Shown: positions 47,815 to 57,835 of the stretch, one piece after another
Numbering within the stretch: position 1 is the stretch's first letter
Layout: each line of letters starts with the position of its first letter
Position numbers and translations under genes: made by a program
The notes under the pieces: generated by a model
What the model was told of the DNA's origin: nothing
The model's input: the letters and a program-made list of their open reading frames with translations, nothing else
Database searches by the model: none
DNA from: Fusarium oxysporum f. sp. lycopersici 4287
Taxonomy: Eukaryota > Ascomycota > Sordariomycetes > Hypocreales > Nectriaceae
Length of the DNA: 64,000 nucleotides
Assembly (NCBI RefSeq): GCF_000149955.1
Contig: NC_030995.1
Span: 2,001,453 to 2,065,452 of the forward strand
Direction of reading: 5' to 3'

Positions 47815-48845
47815 TTACATTTTGTTCAGGCGCTCAACCTCTGCATCAATATGTAACTCTGGATAGTCTAAAGATATCTTAGGACGTTCCAGCCGCGGCG
47901 CCCTCCGCCGTCTTGGGGGATGCTTTCTTTCCCAAATGTCTTTGCAAACCTTCTTAACTGGAATAGCATCTCCTGGGTCTATCCGAACCCTGTTTTCAGA
48001 GGTTGGTAAGATGGGGAGCGGACACTTGGCAATGGCGTCTTCGGTATCCGCTAAAAGAAATGATATCAAGGCTGACTGTTGAGCATCGATGAGCTGACAG
48101 ACGCGGAAGGTGACTCTTTCGCGGGTACACTGAAAGTACACATTTGGTTCGTTGTCACCGGTCCATGCTTGTGAATGGTCAAAGAGTGCTACTCCGCCAA
48201 GAATGCGGTTTTCTGCCCAGTATCCAACAATGTCATCGATACCATTCGGATACCGGTTATGAGCTGTGAATTGAGTTGCAATAAACATTGTCGGCCAAGG
48301 GGTAACGCGGCAAAGGTGATCAAGAAGTAGCTCCCAGTTGGTGGTAGACTCAACATCATGGCCGGCGGTTGTAGCAGGATCATGGAAGTTCTCTTGCTGT
48401 GATAGGCGAACACCGATTTGATGGAGGGCGCACACAGTCACCTCAATAAGACGTAGATAAAAGGATCGAGAAGGGGGGCTTCGTCTCTTGATACCGATTC
48501 AGTTTCTGTAAAAGATTAGAAGGCGCAACGAGTGATTAAGGGATCCTGAGGGTTCGATACCTCCAGATCAATCTTCACATCAGCCATGGCGAAGTTGGTG
48601 CGGAAGACTTTGGCCTTCTCAAGTGCCCCTGGGCAAAGCTCTTTGTGACTGTTGGTGGGATGGCTAGGGTCGTATTTGCTGGAGTACTGGTCCCAAGCGA
48701 CCTCAGTGACAGGCAGGCCGTCAATAATCTGGGCGTAGGTGATGAGTGCGATGCCAGTGTCGAGAACATTGCGCACTGCTCTTGATAGTAACTCAAAGTG
48801 AACTCCTTCGAGTTGATCGAGCGGAACATATTCTGGAATGGCCAT
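47815..48845 (-). CDS. uncharacterised gene, intron structure unresolved
   Basis: Two good open segments share the minus strand. The 5' one (48845-48516) encodes MAIPEYVPLDQLEGVHFELL and onward for 109 residues. The 3' one (about 48490-47815) contains YLRLIEVTVCALHQIGVRL, WAENRILGGVALFDHSQAW and an Arg-rich end, about 210-225 residues. They are probably one gene. A donor GTATCG near 48560 and a branch-like TTCTAAT with TACAG near 48497 suggest an intron, but that acceptor leads to the wrong frame. An acceptor some 18 nt further (CAAG) gives an open join. Two separate genes are also possible. I recognise no domain. It lies between the two Cys-module genes. Confidence 0.5.
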
Positions 48846-49105
48846 TTTACATAGGAAGGGATGGATGTCTTATGATGCTGTTCATATGAAGGTAAGGGCT
48901 GTTTATGCAGAACATCTGATTATCAGTACGGCATAGTACCTACGCACAGGTTACTCAGCCCCCTAGAGCGGGTGGGGGTTCGTTCTTTTTCAACCTCGAC
49001 CAACAACAAGTGGCTCGGCTCGGCTGTGTCAACCTTGCTCTCGCAACCTCCATCAATTTCCTACTCTTATGCAGCGGGTTCGAACAAAACCAAACTCCTT
49101 CCACA

Positions 49106-51266
49106 ATGGAAGAAATAGATCCCTGCTGTTGTCTCTGTGGGATTTACATCGCCCTCACACCATCGAACCGGAGCAGGTCGCTCTGGCTGGATCAATTTTA
49201 CGTTGGTGAGCAAAAGTCGTGTCCATGAACGGAGATGCAGTAACTGACTATTCAAAGTTTACACTTTTGATAGAGAGGCAAATGCTCGTGCCTATCTCTC
49301 AACCGATGGATTTAGGGCTAGCCGACACCACTACATCGTTGTTGACCCTGCAGATTACAGATTCAACGACGGGAGGAGTATCAGGGTGATTCTCATGCCT
49401 TACGACTGTGAAAACCCTTTTAGAGGTCCGTTACCCCCTGGCATGCTACCCGAAGCTTGGGGTTATCCTTTCCATGCCGCATGTTGGAAGATCTTGAACA
49501 CTTTCGGCACTGTCGACCAGAAAGATCTCCAATCCATATTGAATCTCTGCCACTCAGCTCCTAAGCAACTGGGAATGCTCAACTGGGGCCATGATTATAG
49601 AGGACAAGCCTGTCATCGACTTCACGTCGCTCCAGGCGAGGAGAACTTTCTAACCTGGTCATACCGTCGCGACCCGGATGCCAATCCATACAGCATCGTT
49701 GAGCTAACGCAGATCTTCGACAAACTCGCATCAAATACCTTCAACAACTTTACGGAATCCGAACCGTTGCCAAAGCTTCACCGGTTCACGGTTCGTGACC
49801 CGTTTCTCAGATTGCCCGCCGATATTATTTTAGAACTTGCTAATCATTTGACCCTCACAGAGGTCACTCTCATGAAGCGTTCCTCACGAGCTTTCACCAA
49901 TCTCGTACTGCCCAGTCGGTTTTGGAAGAACAGGTTCCGACTCGGACGAGAATTTGACTGCATTTTTGAGGCTAAAAAGCATACTGGTGGAAACTGGGAA
50001 TCCATATACAGAGCGACAAACACCTTGAAGTCTGATAGAAAGACTCGAAACGCTCTTCAACTGAGACGCCACGTTTGGGATTTAGCTTCTCCCATGTATA
50101 AGCTTCTCCAAAGTATGCGGCAAACTACCTGCGATGGACACCGCGTCCAATCCATGTTCGAGCCAGATGCAATGCCAGCTGAGCTACTTGATCAAAAGAG
50201 CTGGGCCAATGTCAGTAGGACACTTAGTCTTCCCGGGAAACTGTTCCAGAGAGGATGCAGATTCTTCTATACTCGCATGCTGGTGTTGCCCAGCAACCCA
50301 TCTGCTGTCTACGTATCGACAATTGACATCTTTGAGCGACGCTACGTATCCGGACTGAGATTCAGTGATGGTAACAGTAAAGACTTTACTATTGGCTTTC
50401 AACACCCCAGACAAGAGGAGCTCCTAGCCCAACAGGTAACAAGTATTCAGATCAAGGGCTTTGATGTTGCTTTTGATCAGCACGGAGTGAGGGGCATCTG
50501 CATACTTTTTGGTGATGGCACTCAATCTTATTGGGCTGGGGAGTACGAGAATATACCCAAGCGAAGGGTACAAGGTTACGCAGAAGAAGACACTGTTACC
50601 CATCTGATGGGCGGGTTTGATGTGAGTTATTGGGACCCCCTTGTTGGGAAGATCCCCCGAATGACCTTGAAATGCAGGCCGCGAAGCTAGTGATCATAGC
50701 TATCAACCAAGACCCACCATCCTGGGAACCAACGATGTCTACACTATGGTATCCCGAGATACCAACCCCCGACTTGCTTTTCCCAGGACTTGACGCCACT
50801 ATAAACAACCCTTTCAGGCCCAGTTCGTCAGTCGAACAAGATCTACCAGCCTGTTTTGCGCTTTTCCCCAATGGTGATCCAAGCAAGCTCCGCAGGATCA
50901 TCGTCAAGCATCGTGTCCATTCAAAGGATGTACTCAAGATCGAATATGTGAACATGGCCTCAATAGACAAGAGCCAAAGTGAACTCGGTTACAGACGCGC
51001 AGGTGGACGATACAGTACAGAATACGACACCAACCGCATTTATGTACAGAGTTTCCTTATCGATGGCCCAGGCGGAGAGCGTATCGAGAGTTTCAGTACG
51101 CTTTGGACTCACGCACTCGTAGGATTCGAGGTGAGAAGGCGCTTCGTTGGTCCGACGAACAGAAACTGACAATCATATCTAGATAAAGACGAACAGGGGT
51201 CGAACTGCAGCATTTACCGGGGGAACGGGTATCGAGAATAAGGCCCCTATGTCATCACTAGCTTAG
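49106..51266 (+). CDS. F-box protein with N-terminal Cys-pair/FHAxC module, possibly truncated
   Basis: Exons 49106-49205, 49258-50621, 50678-51130 and 51183-51266 give 666 aa. F-box proteins bring substrates to SCF ubiquitin ligases. CCCLC stands at residues 7-11 and FHAAC at 105-109. The F-box is FLRLPADIILELANHLTLTE and the following KRSSRAFTNLVLPSRFW, about residues 210-255. The long C-terminal part is beta-rich and may belong to the DUF7600-type region often attached to such F-boxes, by recollection only. The stop TAG is at 51264-51266. The same frame then continues for 14 codons (GFWATM) to a strong GTAAGT donor at 51309, and after a 48-nt intron for 14 more codons to TGA at 51399-51401. 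That suggests the true C-terminus was longer. Confidence 0.78.
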
Positions 51267-51496
51267 AATGCTGAAGAACATACAGTCGTTGGATTTTGGG
51301 CAACCATGGTAAGTCTCAATTGTTTTAGATGATACTTCGTGTGCTGATAATGTCAGGAAACGGACCCCGGTTTTACGGCCATGGGGCCTGTGCTTCGTTG
51401 ATCTTGCGAGCCTCGATTGCGAAGTCCATAAATTGATCTTCTACTATAGTAGCTGCGAGTCTGAAGCTACAGTCTGAGTATAAAAGCTTTCTGAGT

Positions 51497-53087
51497 TCAA
51501 GCATCGACGGGAAACAGGAGCGGATCCCTGATAAGCCGCTGCATATCTTCTGTCCTGATGTGGATAGAGACATCAACCCCATTGTCAGTCCAATACTTCG
51601 CCGGAGGACCAGGTGCTTCTTTTATCAACACATTTCCATCCATTTCCGGAACGACACCCTCAGCATAACGACACGTGGATTCAACCCCAAAGTCGATGTC
51701 ATATATCCCTGCTCGCGCCCAGGTCGTCACCAAGATATGCCGCCTACCCAAGAATGCTTGCCATATTCGTTGAGGAGACTTTTCAAAAGCTAGGCTGTGC
51801 AGATGTGCGGCCATGTTGGAGGGGTCAGAGATCGTCTTGAGTGCGTTGCGGAACTTGAAGTTGGCCACTGCACTTTATGCTTGAATGGGTTTGGTAACTT
51901 CTGAGGGCTGGGAGTTCAAATGTTCATCATCACGACTGGTGATCCCAGGAAGTCTTTTTCGAGTTGAAAGGACGAGCGGACGCCCGTAGACTAGATCGCA
52001 ATGAATTGGATCTGTGTCGTTTTCGAGGCCACGAGCGCGAGCGATGCAGGACCAAAATGTGAGATAGAATTGCATCGTGTTGACTTAGCTTCTGTAACGA
52101 GTTCTCGTTCGCCCTTTTCCAAAGACGTATCACCTGCGTTTGACTCAAGTGAACAACGTAGTTTGAAACAGGCTTGGCAACATTCCACTCGGCCCATGGC
52201 ATTGGTTTGCCGACGGGCTCAAGGTCCTGTTCGTCAAAAGGTGAGGGGATCTTGAACGGCCAAGGGGGCGTTGAGTCAGGATGCCACCAGTCAAATCTAT
52301 GCATTGGTAAACTTCTCGCTCGCTGTATGATATCCAGGTTTGGTTCGTCAGCATCTATGTCTCCGCCCGCTTGGTTGTCGATGAGAAGAGGGTTGAAGAG
52401 TGGTGATGAGCTACGCTGAGCCTTTCCAAAACCTTCGCGACTTTCTTGCGCCCAGTGTTTGAGAAAAGCGAGAAGAGTCGTGGCGTCTGCGAGAGGATGC
52501 GCTCCATTGAGAGCAAGGGCAAAGCCGCCGCAAGACAATTCAGTGATTTGGATGGCGAGAAGAGGAAACAATTGCCCATTATCGTCCTCCACGACATCCT
52601 TCAGTGGCTGAGCAATCGTGACCGGCGCCATGAACTTCTGAAAGACACTGGAGTCGCACTTCCAGAAATGTTGCTCAGATATCCTATCTGCGGGATATAA
52701 AGACTCAAGTGTAGCATCGCATTTGGCATGAACAAACTCCACGCCAGGATCATTATCGGTTCCATAATGCGCATAGAGACGTCCGAACCGTCGAGCATGA
52801 GGCGGAAACGACTTTGCTTCTGGCGCAACAGTGCCATCTGTTGATTTGACAGCCTTCAGATGACCGCCACATTGCGGATAGAACCAAAGAGTCCGAGCCA
52901 GAGATTCACGTAGGTGGTAGGCCAAATTGAAGTTATCGCGAGTGGGTTTTTGAAAGAGCCATATGGCGCTAGCATTGGAGAAATTGGCGGTTGTGCTGTC
53001 GAGGAGAGATAAAGGAATAGCTTGTTCGTGTGAGGCGGCAATGCTAAGGCGGTGAGATTCGACGACTGATATGTTGATGGCGGCCAT
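51497..53087 (-). pseudogene. BAHD-type acyltransferase (transferase family), broken by frameshifts
   Basis: BAHD-like fungal acyltransferases move acyl groups from CoA thioesters to alcohol or amine groups of small molecules. The first frame opens at 53087 (MAAINISVVESHRL). The catalytic HxxxD is HPLAD at residues 197-201, and the DFGW-like motif appears later as YDIDFGV. The frame is intact to about 52058. After that, similarity to the family moves through the other frames. Apparent +1 shifts lie at base runs at 52054-52057, about 51983-51985, 51918-51920 and 51905-51907, then an in-frame TAA stands at 51875-51877. The last segment (51868-51497) is again well conserved. The upstream ~345 residues alone would lack the DFGW region. 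Either a decayed gene or a low-quality stretch of assembly. Substrate unknown. Confidence 0.8.
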
Positions 53088-53400
53088 GATTGACTTTGGA
53101 GGGTATCACAAATTGGACTGAACACATGTATGAGGGAAGCCACAGAAACAAAGGTCAGTTATAAATATTTCGCAGTTCAATGGTAGATTGGAGATCCACA
53201 ATATCAGATCTGGAGCGTTCCGTTTTGGGATGACGAAGGATGATTCATTTCGGCGAGCCTAATTGAGTAACTGAGTGGAATTGACGAGCCAAGAAAAAAC
53301 TTCTGAATGATAGGTGGCGGATCTCACCAAAACAATCTATGGCGTTTTCTTGAGTCGTTATCCCGTGCAACAATACCAAAATTCTTGTCGCAGCCCAAGT
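53088..53400. other. intergenic
   Basis: A 313-bp spacer holding the acyltransferase promoter and the 3' flank of the HAD gene. Nothing else seen. Confidence 0.55.
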
Positions 53401-54400
53401 CTAACTTGATGCCGAGAGCCAGGAAAGGAGGTTCCGAATTGAATGAACAGTCGCCACCTTGTGTTTTTCAAACGCTCCATCCAATGTTGCCCCTGGATTA
53501 TCCTCGATCTTGAAAATCTTCCCCTCAAGACTTTCATCTGGAGATGACCGCAAATGGCTGAAGTCTTCGCCGTTGTCACATTCGTCCTTCGGGTCAAGGA
53601 GCACCGGATTCCAGCCTACATTGGCTGACCCAAGAACGTCTTTCGAGTAATCATCACCAACATATACCTTCTGCCAGTTACTTGTTTCCCCTTCAGCTTG
53701 AGTCAGGCTCTTGCTGCTGCGAGCGCTGATGACCTGAGCGAGCATGTGCTCTGCAGCGTTGAAAATGCGCTTGTCTGGTTTCTCAACGCCAACGTCATAA
53801 GAAATGCAATGAAAGTCGATGTCATAAGTCTTATCCTTAAGCTTGGCGATGTCTGTGTCGGTTCCATATCTCAATGGGCTCACGGCAAGACCTAAAGATG
53901 AGAGAATACTGGGAATCCGATCATCGGAGTTGGTGATGACACCAATGACGACGTTGTCAAAATGTGGAGGCGGGCTTTGCTTCAACTTCTTGAATGCCTC
54001 AACAAGACCTGTTTCAGTACAATAGCCCTCTTTCGAGGAGAAGCGATGCAATAGCCTCGGAGCTAGATCCTTCGGCAGAGGTTTGTCATCTTTTGCCAAA
54101 GATGTGAATGTGTTGTGGATAACCTGAGTGATATTAGCATTATTCTGTCCCGCAAAGATCTCATATACGAACATTGGTCCACCAATTCGTCGCCCCTAAC
54201 CCCGTCTCCTTTCCATAATTTGGATTCTTCTTGGACTCTTGTTTAAAGGACGATTTGAAGGCGGCTTGTAGCTCATCGTCGTTGAAGTTGGTGAAACCGC
54301 ATTGGCGAGCAACGTCAGCGTATTGCTGCGCAACTGGTCGAACGGGCCTAATTAGTGTCCCGAATGCGTCGAAGCATAGAAGAAGGTTTCGCTTTGACAT
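53401..54400 (-). CDS. HAD-superfamily hydrolase (HDHD3-like)
   Basis: Exons 54400-54173 and 54123-53401, with a 49-nt intron (donor GTTCGT, acceptor TCAG), give 316 aa. HAD hydrolases use an aspartate nucleophile to cleave phosphate or halide bonds. Motif I is CFDAFGTLI near residue 9, with Phe where the second Asp (general acid) commonly stands, a variation seen in HDHD3-like members. Motif II is VITNSDD, motif III the Lys of VEKPDKRIF, and motif IV VGDDYSKDVLGSANVGW. The cap helices lie between motifs I and II. Substrate cannot be told. It is transcribed in the same direction as the acyltransferase and methyltransferase genes on either side. Confidence 0.88.
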
Positions 54401-54974
54401 GATTGGCTAGATCGCAAGGTTTGCTGTTGACGGAAAAGTCAAAGGATGAAGTTACAGGTTCAAGAAATGGCATCGTTTTTGGCTCCACCAGATGATTACG
54501 TCATCTGGCGACGTCGTTCAAGATGGGAGCTGGATAAAACACAACATTCGAGCCGGAGATTATGAAAATAACAATCTTGTACTTGCTGATAGCGAGCGAG
54601 CGCGCAGCAATTGAACACCCATAGAGGTCAACAATATTGCCACATCTTTTTAAAACATGTGTCATGTTAGAGTTGTCACCAGTGTGGTATTTCACAATTG
54701 CAAGTTGGGAATCAATATGCCTGAATCTCGTGTGTCTATTCAGGGGGGGATCTGGGTTTAAGATCTAGCTGTCCATCCGTGTATTTATCGAGCAGTCAAG
54801 AAGTTCTGAACCTAAGAGTCAAAACATCTACCCATGTCCAAGTCCAAAATCCTAAACTCCTCGTGCCGTGCTTGCGCAGTTGTCTTGTGACTTCTTCATG
54901 TCTAGCCTAGACTCCGACCAAAAGCCGTTACCGAAAACAAAGGAAAGATGGGGTGTGTTGTTTGTCCATACCGC
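54401..54974. other. intergenic
   Basis: About 570 bp, the HAD gene promoter and the 3' flank of the methyltransferase gene. No gene recognised. Confidence 0.55.
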
Positions 54975-56079
54975 TTAGATATGAGGCTGGATCAGGTACT
55001 GGCGCATGCCAGAGTTGGGGGCCTTGCCGAGGGTCTTGATGTTGAGACCCTGGGCCTTGGTGATCTCGTGGACCTCAGACTCGCCTCGCTTCCAGGAGGG
55101 AAACATGGTGTAGACGGTGCCTTTCTTCACGAGGAAATCGTCGTAGTGGTGACAAACCATGTCGTGCTGAGCCACTACTTCAAAGTAGTGCATGGAGTTG
55201 TCAAGCTTTGACTCGTAGGTCCAGGCGATTGTGGAGTTGGCGTCAATATCGGCGTGGGTCTGAATGCCTTGAAGGTAAGAAGTGAAGAATGCATCGTACG
55301 CCTTAGTCTGGTAGGCGGCATGACGGAACGCGCACACGGTGATAACAAAGACCATCTTGACCGACGATCAATTTGGAGTAGGGAGATCCAGAGAGATGCT
55401 TAGAGAACTCAATGCATCGATCAACACACATCTGGTCTGGGGGCGTTGAAGAAAATGGATCCGAGTGACAAGAAGATACGGGGGTTGGGGAGAGTAGCGA
55501 AGTACTTATCGCACTGGATAAAGTTCCCCCACAACCCAATGCAGGTAATCTGCGGGAAGTTGGCAGCCGACTTCTTGACATGGTTGGTAAGAGATTCTTT
55601 GCAGAGATCAAGGGCGACATAGATGCAAGGTTTGCCCTGCTCGATGAAAGCCTGAACATAGGGAACGAACTTTCGGGAGTTAGCGGCTCCAAGGTCGATG
55701 ATGACAGCACCGGTAGCTGGCATGTCGTTAACAACGTCGGAAGCAGTAGACTTGATAATGTCAAGCTCGTCGGTTGTTTGATAGGAATTGTCGGCAATTT
55801 CGCACCAATGGTGCATACCAGTAGTGTATGCAACTTCCTTTGGGAAGTAGCCAACTCCCTTGAAGGCGCTTGGGAGCTGAGAGTCAAAAGTGTCATCAAG
55901 AGTAGATCCACCGATATCGATGATCTCCTTATGAGCCGGAGCNNNNNNNNNNNNNNNNNNNNNNNNNNNNNNNNNNNNNNNNNNNNNNNNNNNNNNNNNN
56001 NNNNNNNNNNNNNNNNNNNNNNNNNNNNNNNNNNNNNNNNNNCAGTTGGGATGAAATCTGTGTTAGACGGTTTCCACAT
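54975..56079 (-). pseudogene. EgtD/EasF-type SAM-dependent methyltransferase, gapped and frameshifted
   Basis: This family methylates amino groups of histidine- or tryptophan-derived substrates (Egt1/EgtD, ergot EasF and many unassigned fungal paralogs). A likely start is ATG at 56079 (MWKPSNTDF). A 100-N gap (55943-56042) removes part of the N-terminus. Visible blocks are KEIIDIGGSTLDDTF, VAYTTGMHHWCEIADNSYQT, the SAM loop AVIIDLGAANSRKF, YVALDLCKESL, FLSLGSIFFNAP, then MHYFEVVAQHDMVC and TMFPSWKRGESEVHE, and GKAPNSGMRQYLIQ at the end. The frame shifts +1 at a GGGGG run (55439-55443) and +1 again at about 55345-55356. Whether the breaks are real decay or draft-assembly error cannot be decided here. 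Substrate unknown. Confidence 0.78.
55943..56042. other. assembly gap (100 N)
   Basis: Exactly 100 N, the usual convention for a gap of unknown size, inside the methyltransferase gene. Confidence 0.97.
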
Positions 56080-57835
56080 GGCAGCCTCTTTCAAAGAGAG
56101 TAGAAGAAAGTTAGTAGGTGGTCAAGAGTAGTGTTGATGGGGGTTGGGTGAAGGATGTGATGGTTGATTGTTGCGATGAGGAAAGGAAGAAGTCCAAGTT
56201 ACTGGAGAAGAGATGGAAATTAATACACTAGAATTTCTAAAGATTCTCAGGAAGATCTAGAGGCTGTTCTACAGATTTTCCTCTGTTCTGCCAGTGCCAG
56301 ATGCGATGCGGCCACATTGCCAGTGGTTACTGTGGTGTTCGACTTGTTTGTTCAAGAACAGTGGAGGTGCAGCCTCTGATACCTGCAGCTAGGTCGCGCA
56401 TTACTCCTGGCAATGTAACAGATTTGGCAGTGTCATAACAGCTTGAATTGGTTAATGGCTTAGCAATAATGATGGAATAGAAGCTCTTTGGGCATGTCAG
56501 GTTGCTTTAGGAGAATGGTATTCGGGAATCGGGAGATGTCATATTGCTTATGAACACTATTACTCTTTGTGATTACAGAAGAAACAACGCAATGTTTGTA
56601 TAACTTGGGATTTCTCAAACGAAAATCTATTACTTTAGCTTTTTGAACATGAAGGAAAATCAGAGAATAAGTGTTGTTGTCTGTCAAGCCCCTGAATGTC
56701 TTTTCCTGACCAGAAAAGACGTAACTCGCAGGCTGTTGCTGTAGCTTGTTCTCGACTAGCGATTACACGTTTAGAGAGACTTCAGATTGACTATTGGATT
56801 GCATTGTGAGGAAGAATTTGCTGGGAGTAATATTAATCTGACACTGCAAGCTGCCTAGCCCTCCTCGAGCGAGCACGGTCACCTGAACGGACATTTGGAA
56901 GAACCAGCCATTTGAGGAATCCGTCCTATATTCATGGATCAAATTTAGACTGAGGTTCAACACTATTCCCCCATGACTTTCAGTTGATCGGCAGTGGTCG
57001 TCGAGAGATACATCATTGGCTCGGCCGACGTAGATCATTGTCGGCACTGGTCGTCCAATCATAAGCATACATTGTGAGATGGACGGGCCTCTGTGAATAC
57101 GAAAGGCTTCTAGAAAGACGGGATGAAAGGAATGGAGTTACAGATGAATTGGCTAATGTCTATCTTTGCAACTAGCTATCATCAGGCGTTCTTGGCAAGA
57201 TGTCTTGACCTGGCCAAGTCTCTAGTACTCGTTGTAGGGTAGATGCACTCAAAATGCCTGTCTTGGCAGAACGGAGAATTGTGAAAGTCAAAATACGAAT
57301 AATATGCGAGATCCATGGTCCCTGAATTACACGGTCGCATCGATTGTGGCGATCGTCGCATGAACGTTAGCATTGGGCGGCCTCTGGACAAAACTGGTTT
57401 TGAAAGACGATGACTTCGTTGAAAGGCAGTGATATAACCTTGACAATTGCTCACCCAAAACCTCCTCTCGACTGTTAAGATCTTACTGCAAACTGTACCG
57501 CCACTTATGAAAGAATCGTCACCAGAAACGATGGATGTGTGGCTGGGTTCACCATCAGGAAGCTCACGCCACAGGGTCTCGCAGCAAGATCAATGTGATA
57601 TTAAGTCATGAAGTAGTCATTGCGCGTTAGTGGCAGCTCCCAAGAGGTGATCAGCGGTGGCTGAGGGGTTCCAAGTTGCGACCAGGTTAAATGACCTCAT
57701 CACCCTTCGTCATATTGCAACGTCCATCCTTCGATAAGCCTGATTGACATTTGAACCGTTATCTCGCCGTTTCACTCAATTCAATTCTGTCAAACCCTCA
57801 GTAATTGTTCACCACTACAGTTGTTCATCTTCACA
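56080..57835. other. long intergenic stretch with no recognised gene
   Basis: About 1.75 kb between the methyltransferase start and the next gene. Only short minus-strand frames of up to about 100 codons occur, without known motifs. The stretch from about 57700 is the probable promoter and leader of the disordered-protein gene. Confidence 0.55.

Noticed and set aside
51183..51266. Short intron (GTATCG to CTTAG, 38 nt) removing the TAG in the F-box gene
   Set aside because: Below the usual intron size and not a multiple of three; it brings an immediate stop.
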